DNA from: Chloroflexota bacterium
GTDB taxonomy: Bacteria > Chloroflexota > UBA6077 > JACCZL01
DNA: 64,000 nt
Reading direction: 5' to 3'
Assembly (NCBI GenBank): GCA_020850535.1
Contig: JADZEM010000013.1
Location: 1-64,000, forward strand
Shown here: positions 23,281 through 33,350 of the stretch, one piece after another
Layout of the letters: every line of letters starts with the position of its first letter
Numbering within the stretch: the stretch's first letter is position 1
Position numbers and translations under genes: made by a program
The notes under the pieces: generated by a model
The model's database searches: none
Seen by the model: the letters and a program-made list of their open reading frames with translations, nothing else
Told to the model about the DNA's origin: nothing

Positions 23281-24513
23281 CTACGCCAACGCCCCGTAGA
23301 CGATCGCGCGGAGCTCGCGGGCGAGGTTCAGCCGCGTCTCCGGCGAGACCGTCATGTACTGCGTCATGAACACGACCGCCAGATCCTCGGCCGGGTCGAT
23401 CCAGAACTGGGTGCCGGCTGCGCCGGACCAGTAGTACGTACCCGGGCTGCTGGAGACCTGCGCCGCCGCCGGATCGAGCGTCACCGCGAACCCGAGGCCG
23501 AAGCCGGTCCCCTGGTAGGCGTTCTCACGCCAGCGGGCGCTGATGGCCGCCTCGCCGACGGTCTTCCCGCCGGTGATGTGGTTCTTCGTCATCAGCTCCA
23601 GCGTCTTGCGGCCGATGATCCGCGCGCCCTCCAGCGTGCCGTTGCCGAGCAGCATCCGGCAGAAGCGGAGGTAGTCGCCCGTCGTCGAGACCAGCCCGCC
23701 GCCGCCCGAGAGCATGGCCGGGGGCTTCAAGTACGGGCTGTCGCCGGCGTCGTCCACGAGGTTCAGGCTGCCGTCTTTGTCGCCAGCGTAGTTGCTGGCG
23801 AAGCGGCTCGCCTGCTCCGGTTTGACCCAGAAGCCGGTGTCCTCCATGCCGAGCGGCTTGAAGATCTGCTCCTCGAGATAGACATCCAGCGGCTGCCCGG
23901 AGATCACCTCCACGAGATAGCCGACGATGTCCGTCGCGTGGGAGTAGTTCCAGGCCGTCCCCGGCGAGAAGTCGAGCGGCACGCCGGCCAGCTTCTCCAC
24001 GAAGTCGGCCAGGGACGCGGCGTCGGTCCGCCCGATGCTCAACTGCCGGTACGCCGCGTCCACGTTCGTGTGCGAGGCGAAGCCGTAGGTCAGCCCGGAT
24101 TGGTGGGTGAGCAGGTCGCGCACCGTCATCGGGCGCTGGCAGGGGGTGGTGGCGAAGGCCGGATGGGCGCCGGACTGGAAGACCCGCAGCCCCTCCCAGG
24201 AGGGGATGTACTTGTGCACGGCGTCGTCGATCTGCACGAGGCCGCGCTCGTACAACTGCATCAGGGCGACCGACGCAATCGGCTTGGTCATCGAGTAGAT
24301 GCGGTAGATCGTGTCGTCACGCGTGGGCACGTTGCGCTCGCGGTCCGCGAGGCCCAGCGTACTCCAGTGGGCCAGCTGGCCTCGGTGGTAGATCGCCGTC
24401 AGCGTGCCGGTCAGGGTGCCCCGGTCGATGTACCGCTGGAAGTGCGCGTCGAGGTACTCCAGGTTGCGTGCGTTGACCGTGTCGCTGCCGGCGCGGGTCA
24501 ATGAGGCCGTCAT
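23281..24513 (-). CDS. Serine hydrolase, beta-lactamase/class C family
   Basis: This 410-residue penicillin-binding-protein-like serine hydrolase is related to class C beta-lactamases and EstB-type esterases. The SxxK motif is in YSMTKP (Ser74, Lys77), the tyrosine motif is Tyr190-Ser-His (family YxN/YSx), and a late WSGAAGTQFW region sits where the KTG-like motif is expected. The start is the ATG at 24513, 8 nt after GGAGG; the longer frame to 24765 reads through a family C repeat. There is no signal peptide, so a cytoplasmic esterase or peptidase is more likely than a beta-lactamase (inference). Single-gene unit. Confidence 0.87.
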   Translation of the reverse strand: MTASLTRAGSDTVNARNLEYLDAHFQRYIDRGTLTGTLTAIYHRGQLAHWSTLGLADRERNVPTRDDTIYRIYSMTKPIASVALMQLYERGLVQIDDAVHKYIPSWEGLRVFQSGAHPAFATTPCQRPMTVRDLLTHQSGLTYGFASHTNVDAAYRQLSIGRTDAASLADFVEKLAGVPLDFSPGTAWNYSHATDIVGYLVEVISGQPLDVYLEEQIFKPLGMEDTGFWVKPEQASRFASNYAGDKDGSLNLVDDAGDSPYLKPPAMLSGGGGLVSTTGDYLRFCRMLLGNGTLEGARIIGRKTLELMTKNHITGGKTVGEAAISARWRENAYQGTGFGLGFAVTLDPAAAQVSSSPGTYYWSGAAGTQFWIDPAEDLAVVFMTQYMTVSPETRLNLARELRAIVYGALA

Positions 24514-24647
24514 CGGATGCCCTCCTGCTGCTCCCGTCTCATCATGAGAGTGTAGACGGAAGCAGCAGCGTGGCACCTGATCGGCCGCTGCGACAGCAGG
24601 GAGCGAGCAGTCGGGGGTTGATGACGATTGATTCTTTCCTGTGGTAA

Positions 24648-24794
24648 AGGCCCTCACCCCCCGACCGCTGCGCGGCGCAAATATCGACTGCGTCGACATC
24701 CCTCTCCCTGTGCGCGGGCGAGGGGGAGACACACGAGACAGTGATTCTCCCCCTCGCCCGCGCACAGGGAGAGGGGGTCGGGGGGTGAGGGCCT
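24648..24794. repeat. Family C palindromic repeat, copy 3 (intergenic)
   Basis: A long imperfect palindrome: AGGCCCTCACCCCCCGACC on the left and its reverse complement on the right, with inner arms CTCTCCCTGTGCGCGGGCGA and its complement. It lies upstream of the serine hydrolase start, in the 384-bp gap 24514-24897. It is the intergenic relative of the copies inside the acylase gene. Confidence 0.88.
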
Positions 24795-24897
24795 CCAGCC
24801 TGGAGCACGGAACACGTGGTTAATCCGTCAGTCCTCATCAAGCCCCGACGACGCTGCACGACGCTGGCTACGACAGCATGCTTTGTGATCTGGGCGC

Positions 24898-25167
24898 TTA
24901 GCTTGCCCGGCGCAGCGCGATCATCCCATCGTCCATGCCGTGCTCGGCGTCGGCGTCGAGGTCTGCGCCGACGCCAGCGTGGAACCGCGTCACCAGCTCC
25001 TGCAGCAGCTCGGCGGTGCGGGCCAGATCCTCGGCCTGCTTCGCCACCGCGCCCTGCTCCTGACGGATGGAGTTGCTGACGAGCCAGACGCCGCCGCCCA
25101 GGAGGGCGGCAAGCGCCAGAAAGATGCTGCTCGCGGCGATGCTGATAGTCGATTGCTTCACGGCCAT
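24898..25167 (-). CDS. Small single-pass membrane protein of unknown function
   Basis: An 89-residue frame starting MAVKQSTISIAASSIFLAL, with one transmembrane helix at about residues 7-30 followed by a polar, heptad-like helix (RQEQGAVAKQAEDLARTAELLQ) that could form a coiled coil. The layout resembles the start of a chemoreceptor or a small scaffold protein, but it ends after about 60 soluble residues. The ATG at 25167 is preceded by a G-rich stretch (GGGGGCGCAG); a GTG at 25218 would add 17 residues. I do not recognise the family. Confidence 0.45.
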   Translation of the reverse strand: MAVKQSTISIAASSIFLALAALLGGGVWLVSNSIRQEQGAVAKQAEDLARTAELLQELVTRFHAGVGADLDADAEHGMDDGMIALRRAS

Positions 25168-25412
25168 ACTGGTCGCTGCGCCCCCTGCCTTGTTCGGCGA
25201 CGGATTGGAGGCGTACACAGCCCCCGCGGCCCTGCAGGGCGGCCGCGCTGCTGGAGCTGCGCGGCCGCCACCGTTCCCCTACACGAACGCCGTGTACGAT
25301 GCTCCCCCGAGCAGAACAGCGACGCAACAACGTGAGGATTATCTGGACTTGCGCGCACACTTGCAAAGATTCAGGCCGAAGCTCGCCCTCCCCGTCGCGT
25401 TTATGGCGTCGG

Positions 25413-26318
25413 CTACGGCTGGCCGGTCTCCCCGCCGTCCGAGCGCGGTGACAGCGACTGCAGCCGCGCCGCCGTCGCGCCGGCATCGACCGGCAAGGCG
25501 ATGCCGGTGATCCACCGGGCCGCGTCGCTGACCAGGAAGGCGGCGGCCTGGGCCACGTCCCAGGCCGTCCCCTCGACCTGTAACAGCGTCCCCATGCGCC
25601 GGGCGTCGCGCAATTCGGGCGTCATCCCGCGCGAGGCGACCATCGGCGTGTAGACCGTCCCCGGGCAGATGCAGTTCACCCGGATGCCCTGCAGCGCGTG
25701 GTGGGCCGCCATGCTGCGGGTCAGCCCGATGACCGCTGTCTTGGAGGTCGGGTAGAGCAGGCTCGGGTGGCCGCCCAGCAGCCCCGATACCGACGACAGG
25801 TTGACGATGGCCCCGCCACCGGCCTCGATCATCGGCGGGATCGCGTACTTGGCCATCATCACCATCGACGTGACGTTGACCCGCATCGCGCGGTCGAAGG
25901 CGTCAGGATCGACCTCGACGGCGTTCCCGGGCGGTCCCGTGACGCCGACGTTGTTGACCAGGATGTTGACCGCGCCGTAGGTCTCCAGCGCCACGTCCAC
26001 GACGTGCTTGCAGGATGCGGTGCTCGCCACGTCCGCCTCGACGATGATCGCCTCGCCGCCATCCTGCTCGACGATGTCGAGGGTGGCCTCGGCCCAATCC
26101 CGGCGCTCGTCTACCAGCACGACCTTCGCGCCTTCGCGGGCCAGCATGATGGCCGTCGCCCGGCCGTTCCCGACGACGGGGCCATCCGGGCCGGCCGTCC
26201 GTGAGCCAGCTCCGGTCACGATGGCGACCTTGCCGGCCAGCCGCTGGGCCTGGGGCATCCCTGGGTCGCCGGTCAGGGGCTGCCGGCGAGCGTTGCGTGC
26301 AGACTCCGGCGTGGACAT
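25413..26318 (-). CDS. Short-chain dehydrogenase/reductase (SDR)
   Basis: This 301-residue classical SDR uses NAD(P) to oxidise or reduce an alcohol or ketone. The cofactor loop is VAIVTGAGSRTAGPDG, with about 12 residues inserted compared with the usual TGxxxGIG. Further marks are the NNVGV (NNAG-like) strand, the catalytic Ser in VNLSSVSG, Tyr and Lys in YPTSK, and ICPGTVYTPM after the active site. The ATG at 26318 starts a 25-residue tail before the Rossmann fold; a second in-frame ATG (MPQAQRLAGKV) is possible. It is an isolated gene divergent from the kinase gene. Substrate unknown. Confidence 0.88.
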   Translation of the reverse strand: MSTPESARNARRQPLTGDPGMPQAQRLAGKVAIVTGAGSRTAGPDGPVVGNGRATAIMLAREGAKVVLVDERRDWAEATLDIVEQDGGEAIIVEADVASTASCKHVVDVALETYGAVNILVNNVGVTGPPGNAVEVDPDAFDRAMRVNVTSMVMMAKYAIPPMIEAGGGAIVNLSSVSGLLGGHPSLLYPTSKTAVIGLTRSMAAHHALQGIRVNCICPGTVYTPMVASRGMTPELRDARRMGTLLQVEGTAWDVAQAAAFLVSDAARWITGIALPVDAGATAARLQSLSPRSDGGETGQP

Positions 26319-26547
26319 GGCTTCGACACCTCCGTTGTGTCATCGTGAGCGCGGGGGCGGCTGTGTAACATGTCGCCTCCTTCGCAGCGTCTCAGAAGGG
26401 TACCGTGTCGCCGCGCGGTGCGTGCGCGGGCCGGCGGCCCCGCCTGAGCCGAACATGGTGATCCGCCGCGCCCGTTCGCACTGGTGTCCGGTCCCTCGAG
26501 TGGTCGGAAAACGTTAAGACACCGAATGGCAGTCGTAGAGCAGTGTC

Positions 26548-29500
26548 ATGCGGTCGCCGCTGACCTGCTGCGTATCCAGAGTGCGAGGTTCGGCCAGGGC
26601 CATGACAGCGGCGGCGCTGCGGTCAGTCGTGGGGGCGTATTGTGTGCTGTCGGGCACGCTCCTGCTCGTTGCTCCGCACCGGCTCGTCGTGCAGCCGTCG
26701 ATACTGCTGGAGGCCGGCCGGCCAGCCTGGGGACTGGCGTTCCTGCTGGTCGGCGTGATCCTGCTGGTCGAGAGCGTGTTGCCGCCGCCGCGCTGGGTCC
26801 GGCTGCTGGCGCAGGCCGGTGGGAGCGCCCTGCTCGGGTTGATCGTGGTGGGGGCTGCTGCTGACGGCCGCTGGATCAGCGTGGTTGGACACGCCACCAT
26901 CGGCCTGGCGCTTGCGTGCGGCCGGATGCGGGCGCCCGGATTCACCTTGATGATTGTGGCCAGTGGCGTCTTTGTCCATGGGCTGCTGCTGCTCCTGTTT
27001 CCGCTGACGACGATCGCCCGTCTGCCGTCGATGCCCGCCGCAGGCGGGGCCGGAGCGCTGGGCGTCGGGCTGTGCTTCACGCTTGGGAGCAGCCTGCTCT
27101 TGCTGATGACCAGGGTCCGCGCGCCGCGCGCTCTCGACCTGGTGGCGCGTCTGGTGTTGGTGCTGGCCTGTCTGGCAGCCATCGTGTTCCAGTTGCGGAT
27201 CGGCGCCTGGGCGAACACGCTGATCTACGTGGCGGTGATCGTCGTGCTGACCCCGCCGAGGGTCGGGCATGACATCGTGAGTCGTGTGGAGCTCTCGTCA
27301 TTGCGGGCGCGGATCGGGGCTGGCCTGGCGCTGGCCGCCGCCGTACCCTTGATCCTGGTGGTCTCGGCGATCTCTGACCGGGACGAGCGCGCCAGTATCG
27401 AGCACGAGCTGGCCGAGCAGCGGAGCACGGCGCTGCTGACAGCCCGCGACCTGAGCAGCCGCCTCCAGGTCTACCGCGACATCGCGAATGGGCGGGCCTG
27501 GGGGCCGGCGCTGCTGGCCCGCCCGATCCTGGAGCAGCAGTCCGTCGTCTGGAATCTTCGCCGGGATCACCCCGGCCTCCAGACGCTCGCGACGTATGAC
27601 GCGGGCGGCAATCCGATCGCCCGTGCGGACGATCTTCCGCTGCTGCCGCTCGACCCGAGCCTGCTGGCACGGGCGCTGGTCGCCTCAGAAGCGTTCGTGG
27701 AGGCGCAGGCCGAGCCCGGCGCGAACCGTGGCTCCCTCAAGATCGTCGCTCCGTGCCGCAACGTGGCAGGCGTCGTGGTGGGCGTGATCGTGCTGGGCGT
27801 GCAGCCGACCTGGATCGGCGATGCACTGACCCCCCACCCTCGGCGGATGGCGTACCACCCGTCGCTCGTCGACAGTGCCGGGCGCATCCTGGCTGAGGGC
27901 GCCCCGCCCGTGACGGTCCGCGATCCGTCGTGGTTCGAGGGGGGAGCGGCGCTCGCCTTGCGACATGGTGTGCTCGATGGCGCGCAGCTTGTAACGGATC
28001 GGGATGTGCCGTGGCTGATCGGCTATGCGGCCGTCCCCGGCACCTCGTGGGGCGTCGTCGTCGAGCAGCCCCTGGCGATGGCACTGGAGGACGCGCGCGA
28101 GCGGCGCGATCTCGCGTTCTTTCTGCTCCTGGGCGCGGCGCTCACCTCCGGGGTGATTGGCGTCTTCGCGGCCAACCGGCTGACGGCTCCGCTGGCGGTG
28201 CTGGGCGCTGCCGTCTCTCGGCTGGCCCTGGGAGACCGCTCAGCGCCGCTGCCGCGCTCCTCCGTCGCCGAGTTGGCCCGGCTTGGCGGCGCGTTCGGAG
28301 CCATGCGCGAGACGCTGGCAGCCCAGACCGTCGAGCGCGAGCGTGCCGAGGCTGCGCTCAGCGCCAGCATCGCGGAGGCGCGCGAGCTGGCCCAGGTGGC
28401 CAGCAATACCGACAACGCGGTGCTGATCCTGGATGCGAACCTTCATGTCAGGTGGGTCAACGCCAGCTTCACCCGCATGACCGGCTACACCCTGGAAGAG
28501 GTCCAGGGCCGGCGTCCAGGTTCCGTCTTGAGCGGCCCCAACACCGATCCCGAGGCGATTGCCGAGATGCGGCGGGCGGTGGCGCGGGGCGAGTCCTTCA
28601 CGATGGAGGTGCTCAACTACCGCAAGGACGGCCGCCCATACTGGAACCGTATCGCGGCGCAGCCGGTCCGCGACGACACCGGGGCGCTGGTCGGCTACAC
28701 CACCATCGAGATGGACGTGACCGAGCAGCGCCGGGCCCAGGCCATCGAGCGGGACCGGTACGAGATCCTTGAAGCCATCGCGCGGCACCGCCCGGTTGAG
28801 GATGTGCTGCGGCTCATCGTGCAGCTGATCGAGCGGCAGATGCCGGGCCGGCTCGGCTCGATCCTCCTGCTGAGGGACAACCACCTGTACCAGGGCTCCG
28901 GGCCGAGTTTGCCCATCCCGTATGTCCAGGCAATCGAAGGCATCCAGATCGGCCCCAATGTCGGCTCGTGTGGGACGGCTGTCTACCTTGGCGAGCCCGT
29001 GATTTCCGACGACATCAGCACCTGCCCGCTGTGGGAAGGCTACCGCGAGTATGCCCTGGCATACGGCTTGCGAGCGTGCTGGTCACTGCCGATCCTCTCG
29101 AGTACTCACGGCGTCCTGGGGGCGTTTGGCATCTACAGCCTCGCGCCGGCCGTGCCGGACGCGGCAGACCTCGAAATGGTCGAGGGTTTTGCCAACATGG
29201 CGACGATTGCCATTGAGAGCGGCCTGATGCTGACCGAGATGGCGCGCCGGCGCCAGGAGGCCGAGGCTGCCAACCGCGCCAAGAGCGAGTTCCTGGCTAC
29301 CATGAGCCATGAGATCCGGACGCCGCTCAACGGCGTCATCGGCATGAGCAGCCTGCTGCTTGGAACCCCGCTTGGCGAGGAGCAGCACGAGTACGCCGAG
29401 ATGATCCGGTCGAGCGCAGACGCGCTGCTGACCATCGTCAACGACATCCTGGACTTCTCCAAGATCGAGGCTGGCAAGCTCTCGTTGGAGGAGACAGACT

Positions 29501-30975
29501 GCAACGTCCAGCAGGTGTGTGAGGACGTGGCCGACCTCCTGGCTGAGCGCGCCCAGCGGGCCGGCATCGAGCTGTTGACCGTGGTCGATCCGCAGGTGCC
29601 GGCTGACCTGCTGGGTGACCCGGCTCGCCTGCGCCAGATCGTGCTGAACCTGGTGGCGAACGCCGTCAAGTTCACCACGCACGGGCAGGTGGTCACCCGC
29701 GTGCAGGCCGAACGCTTCGAGGCCGAGCGCGTGCTCGTCCGCGTCGAGGTTCAGGACAGCGGCATCGGCATGTCCGAGGATACGCTCAGGACGTTGTTCG
29801 CCGCGTTCACCCAGGCTGACAGCTCCACCACGCGCAAGTACGGCGGGACCGGGCTGGGGCTGGCGATCTGCAAGCGGCTGGTGCAGCTCATGGGCGGCGA
29901 GATCGGCGTGACGAGCCGAGAGGGGCAGGGCAGCCTCTTCTGGTTCACCGTCTCGCTGGCGCGGCGTCAGGCGCCGGTCTCGGATGCCGCCGTGCCTGAC
30001 CTCGCCGGCCGCCGCGTGCTCGTGGTAGACGACCATGTGATTCGACGACAGGTGCTCCAGCAGCAGCTCGGCGCGTACGGCCTGCGGGTGACCACGGCCG
30101 GCAGCAGCTTCGCCGGCCTGGATCAGATCAGAATGGCCGCCAGGACCGGCCGTCCGTTCGACTGCGTGCTGATCGACCTGCAGTTGCAGGCCGTGGACGG
30201 GCTGGCGTTCGCCCGGGCGATTCGTGCCGACGCTGCCATCGCCGAGACGCGGCTGGCGCTCATGACGCCGCTCGGGCCGTCCCTGGACCGCGACCGGCTG
30301 GCGCCGCTTGCGTTTGTTGGGGTGCTGGGCCGGCCGATCCGCCCGTCAAGCCTCCTGCGCCTGCTCGAGGATGCGCTCTGCCAGGCGCCCCAACCGGCGG
30401 CGACCCCCGTGTCAGCACCGGCACCGGCTTCCACAGTTATCCCTGTAGCTGAAGCATCTTCACCCTCCTTTGACGTGTTGGGCACACAGGCCGCGCTTCG
30501 TCGTATCCTGGTAGCCGAGGACAACGCCGTCAACCAGCGGGTTGCTGTGCGACTGCTGGAGCGGCTCGGGTACCAGGTGGATATCGCGGCGAATGGCAGG
30601 GAAGCCGTGGACGCGGTCAGGCAGCGGCCCTATCTCGCCGTGCTGATGGATTGCCAGATGCCAGAGATGGATGGCTACGAGGCGACCCGAACGATTCGTG
30701 CCCTGGAGCGGGAGCTGCCGGCGCGGACCGTGGGCGCGGCGGCTGGTGGCGCGGCGGCGGATAGCTGCCCGCGCGTGCCCGTCATCGCCCTGACGGCCAA
30801 CGCGCTCTCCGACGACCGCGAGCTCTGTCTCGCGGCCGGCATGGATGACTACCTGGCGAAGCCCGTGCGGCCCGATGTGCTGGCAGCGATGCTCGAACGG
30901 TGGGTGCAGCGAGCATCCGACGCTGAGCCGCCCGCGTACGACGTGGAGTCTGCACAGATGTGGGTAGCCGGGTGA
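26548..30975 (+). CDS. Hybrid sensor histidine kinase with PAS, GAF and two receiver domains
   Basis: This 1475-residue membrane kinase would sense a signal and pass phosphate from His to Asp. Order: about seven hydrophobic helices (residues 20-250), a periplasmic Cache-like region (about 265-500), a further helix and HAMP-like segment (about 510-590), PAS (about 614-730), GAF (about 740-895), HisKA with His921 in [14 protein letters not shown], HATPase_c (N-box near 1025, DSGIGM near 1070, TGLGLAICK near 1100), receiver 1 (from VLVVDD at 1154) and receiver 2 (from ILVAEDN at 1318, Asp in [11 protein letters not shown], Lys in LAKPVRP). Receiver 1 keeps the acidic residues but has Arg instead of the conserved Lys (LGRPIRP). 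The start could also be the ATG at 26602. The gene overlaps the next one by 16 bp, implying a joint signalling unit. Confidence 0.93.
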   Translation: MRSPLTCCVSRVRGSARAMTAAALRSVVGAYCVLSGTLLLVAPHRLVVQPSILLEAGRPAWGLAFLLVGVILLVESVLPPPRWVRLLAQAGGSALLGLIVVGAAADGRWISVVGHATIGLALACGRMRAPGFTLMIVASGVFVHGLLLLLFPLTTIARLPSMPAAGGAGALGVGLCFTLGSSLLLLMTRVRAPRALDLVARLVLVLACLAAIVFQLRIGAWANTLIYVAVIVVLTPPRVGHDIVSRVELSSLRARIGAGLALAAAVPLILVVSAISDRDERASIEHELAEQRSTALLTARDLSSRLQVYRDIANGRAWGPALLARPILEQQSVVWNLRRDHPGLQTLATYDAGGNPIARADDLPLLPLDPSLLARALVASEAFVEAQAEPGANRGSLKIVAPCRNVAGVVVGVIVLGVQPTWIGDALTPHPRRMAYHPSLVDSAGRILAEGAPPVTVRDPSWFEGGAALALRHGVLDGAQLVTDRDVPWLIGYAAVPGTSWGVVVEQPLAMALEDARERRDLAFFLLLGAALTSGVIGVFAANRLTAPLAVLGAAVSRLALGDRSAPLPRSSVAELARLGGAFGAMRETLAAQTVERERAEAALSASIAEARELAQVASNTDNAVLILDANLHVRWVNASFTRMTGYTLEEVQGRRPGSVLSGPNTDPEAIAEMRRAVARGESFTMEVLNYRKDGRPYWNRIAAQPVRDDTGALVGYTTIEMDVTEQRRAQAIERDRYEILEAIARHRPVEDVLRLIVQLIERQMPGRLGSILLLRDNHLYQGSGPSLPIPYVQAIEGIQIGPNVGSCGTAVYLGEPVISDDISTCPLWEGYREYALAYGLRACWSLPILSSTHGVLGAFGIYSLAPAVPDAADLEMVEGFANMATIAIESGLMLTEMARRRQEAEAANRAKSEFLATMSHEIRTPLNGVIGMSSLLLGTPLGEEQHEYAEMIRSSADALLTIVNDILDFSKIEAGKLSLEETDCNVQQVCEDVADLLAERAQRAGIELLTVVDPQVPADLLGDPARLRQIVLNLVANAVKFTTHGQVVTRVQAERFEAERVLVRVEVQDSGIGMSEDTLRTLFAAFTQADSSTTRKYGGTGLGLAICKRLVQLMGGEIGVTSREGQGSLFWFTVSLARRQAPVSDAAVPDLAGRRVLVVDDHVIRRQVLQQQLGAYGLRVTTAGSSFAGLDQIRMAARTGRPFDCVLIDLQLQAVDGLAFARAIRADAAIAETRLALMTPLGPSLDRDRLAPLAFVGVLGRPIRPSSLLRLLEDALCQAPQPAATPVSAPAPASTVIPVAEASSPSFDVLGTQAALRRILVAEDNAVNQRVAVRLLERLGYQVDIAANGREAVDAVRQRPYLAVLMDCQMPEMDGYEATRTIRALERELPARTVGAAAGGAAADSCPRVPVIALTANALSDDRELCLAAGMDDYLAKPVRPDVLAAMLERWVQRASDAEPPAYDVESAQMWVAG

Positions 30976-32009
30976 AGGTGCTCATCGCCGAGGACGACGC
31001 CGTCTCCCGCCTGACGCTCCGCCGGGCCGTCGAGCAGCTGGGGCATGAGGTGCTTGTCGCCACGGATGGTGCGGACGCCTGGGAGCTGTATCGCCAGCAC
31101 GACGTTGACGTGATCGTCAGCGACTGGCTGATGCCCGGCATGGACGGGATCGACCTCTGCAAGCGAGTCCGCGCGACGCAGCGCGAGACCTACACCTACT
31201 TCATGCTGCTGACCTCGCTCGAAGGCAAGCATCACTTCCGCCAGGGCATGCAGGCCGGCGCAGACGACTACCTCACCAAGCCGCTGGACCGTGAAGAGCT
31301 GCATGTGCGGCTCCAGGTGGCCGAGCGGGTCACCTCGCTGCACCACCAGCTGGCTGAGAAGACCCGTGAGCTGGAGCGGGCCAACTACGCCCTCGCGGAG
31401 AGCGCTCGCCGCGATCCGCTGACCGGCCTGGGCAATCGGCTCCAGTTGCGGGAAGACCTGTACCGGCTTCAGCGTTGGCTCGAACGGTACGGGCGCGGCT
31501 TCGGCGTCGCCCTGTGCGACGTGGACCGCTTCAAGCTCTACAACGACCGCTACGGCCACGTCGCCGGCGACGACGTGCTCCAGGCGATCAGCCAGGCCGT
31601 GGCCGCCACCATCCGCTCAGGCGACATGGCCTACCGGTATGGCGGTGAAGAGCTGCTGATCATCATGCCGGAGCAGTCTCCCGAGACCAGCGTCATCGCC
31701 ATGCAGCGGGTCCGCGAAGCGGTGGAGCAACTGGCGATCCCCCATGCGGCCAACCGCCCGTACGGCGTGGTGACCATCAGCATCGGGCTGGTGGCCATCG
31801 GGCAGGGCGAGCAGTTGCCGTGGGACGTGGTGCTGAATCAGGCCGACACCGCCCTCTACCGCGCGAAGGCCGAGGGGCGGAATCGGGTGGCGCTCGGAGC
31901 CGCCGAGACGCTGGGGCTCGCCCCGAACCCCAACGTGCGGGTGGGCCAGTTCCCGCATAACCGCCAGCCTGACAACGGTGCGCCCGACGAGGCCTCGTCC
32001 GCCTCCTGA
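30960..32009 (+). CDS. Response regulator with GGDEF domain (diguanylate cyclase)
   Basis: This 349-residue protein has a receiver domain (residues 6-125: [30 protein letters not shown]), a coiled-coil linker (about 125-160) and a GGDEF domain (about 160-325). The signature is YGGEELL, an active variant, and RSGD lies five residues before it, matching the inhibitory RxxD site. It should therefore make cyclic di-GMP and be limited by its product. It starts inside the kinase gene (ATG at 30960, kinase stop at 30975), so the kinase is the likely phosphate donor. The last 30 residues are disordered. Confidence 0.93.
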   Translation: MGSRVKVLIAEDDAVSRLTLRRAVEQLGHEVLVATDGADAWELYRQHDVDVIVSDWLMPGMDGIDLCKRVRATQRETYTYFMLLTSLEGKHHFRQGMQAGADDYLTKPLDREELHVRLQVAERVTSLHHQLAEKTRELERANYALAESARRDPLTGLGNRLQLREDLYRLQRWLERYGRGFGVALCDVDRFKLYNDRYGHVAGDDVLQAISQAVAATIRSGDMAYRYGGEELLIIMPEQSPETSVIAMQRVREAVEQLAIPHAANRPYGVVTISIGLVAIGQGEQLPWDVVLNQADTALYRAKAEGRNRVALGAAETLGLAPNPNVRVGQFPHNRQPDNGAPDEASSAS

Positions 32010-32062
32010 CGCGGCGACCCGGAGTGGCTCACGCCGGAGTGGCCCGCGCTCGGTGGGGTGCG

Positions 32063-33202
32063 TCAGCCGGCTGTCGTGAACCGCGCCGCGCTGCAGGCGT
32101 CGATGTCCAGGCCCGTCTGTCCGGTCAGGATCAGGTCCGCCACGGCTTTGCCCATCCCTGGCGCAAACAGGATGCCCTTCGTGCCGGCGCCTGTGGCGAC
32201 GTAGGCGCCGTCCCAGCCGGGGACCGGCCCCACCACCGGCAGATCGTCTGGTGCGATGGGGCGCAGGCAGGCCGTCTGCCGCACCAGCGTGGCGTTGGCG
32301 ATCTCGGGCATCAGCCGGACGGCCGGCTCGTAGAGGGTCTGGTAGCCCCAGGCGCTGATCTCTCGGTCGAAGCCGGCCCGCTGCTGGGTTGAGGCCAGCC
32401 AGACCTGCCCGCCGGGCCGGGCGAACAGCGAGATCTCCGGGGTGACCACGTCGAACGGCAGGGGCGCGCCGGCGAGCTGCATCCGGACGATCTCCCCCTT
32501 GAGTGGCGAGATCGGCAAGGGCAGGCCGAACCACGCTTCGGCAGCGCCGGACCACGGACCCATCGCCATCACCACCGCGTCACAGGCCAGGATGGACCCG
32601 TTGACCTGCACGCCGGCGACCCGCCGGCTGTCCTGCACGAGGCCGGTCACGTCTCCCGAGACCAGTGTTGCGCCGAGCTTCTGGGCCGCCTCGGCCAGGG
32701 CCAGGGTGAAGCCCTGGCTCTCGACCACCCCGTTCCCGTGGCTCAGGAGCGCGCCGGCGAATGCGCCGGTCAGGCGCGGCTCACGCTGTCGAAGCTCGGC
32801 GGCATCAACCCAGCGGGCGCTGAAGCCCTCCGCCGCGTCGAAGCCGGCGGCCAGGGCCTGGATGCCTGGGACGGCGACCTCGTCCACGGCGACGTGGGCC
32901 ATCGAGATGACCGTGTCGTGCAGGCGCTGGCTGCTGAGGCGTGCCAGCTCCGGCCACAGCTCGCGGTGCAGCCGGTAGGATGCCATCGCCAGGGCGGCCA
33001 GCGGCTCGGGGATGCCGTGGAGCGGGTTCACGCCCCCGGCTGACCAGCCGGACGCCCCGTTGCCGATGCCCTCGCGCTCGACGAGCGTGACGCGCGTGCC
33101 GGCGCGGCTGAGGTAGTAGGCTGTGGCGGCCCCCACCGCGCCCGCCCCAACGACGACGACATGCCGATCCCCGGGCTGGCCTGCGTGTGCGCCTGCGCTC
33201 AT
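32063..33202 (-). CDS. FAD-dependent oxidoreductase, DAO/glycine oxidase-like
   Basis: This 379-residue DAO-family flavoprotein would oxidise an amino acid or N-methyl amine. The FAD motif is VVVVGAGAVGAATAYYLSRAG near residue 15, followed by the acidic strand TLVEREG and the GASGWSAGGVNP loop typical of glycine/sarcosine oxidases and MnmC-like proteins. The C-terminal FAD-contact region has ACLRPIAPDDLPVVGPVPGW and ATGAGTKGILFAPGMGKAVADLI. Length is normal. It converges on the diguanylate cyclase gene (53 bp between stops). Substrate unknown. Confidence 0.88.
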   Translation of the reverse strand: MSAGAHAGQPGDRHVVVVGAGAVGAATAYYLSRAGTRVTLVEREGIGNGASGWSAGGVNPLHGIPEPLAALAMASYRLHRELWPELARLSSQRLHDTVISMAHVAVDEVAVPGIQALAAGFDAAEGFSARWVDAAELRQREPRLTGAFAGALLSHGNGVVESQGFTLALAEAAQKLGATLVSGDVTGLVQDSRRVAGVQVNGSILACDAVVMAMGPWSGAAEAWFGLPLPISPLKGEIVRMQLAGAPLPFDVVTPEISLFARPGGQVWLASTQQRAGFDREISAWGYQTLYEPAVRLMPEIANATLVRQTACLRPIAPDDLPVVGPVPGWDGAYVATGAGTKGILFAPGMGKAVADLILTGQTGLDIDACSAARFTTAG

Positions 33203-33350
33203 ACGGTGACTCCCTCACGTCGTTGTGGCCGTCCTGCTGAACTTTTGCATATCCGCCGAGTTTCCGACAGGATGCGCCATCCCGCTGCGAGTACAATGAG
33301 GCCCGGTTCGTCTCACAAGCTGCGAGACGGGCTGTCGGAAGGCGGGTGGC

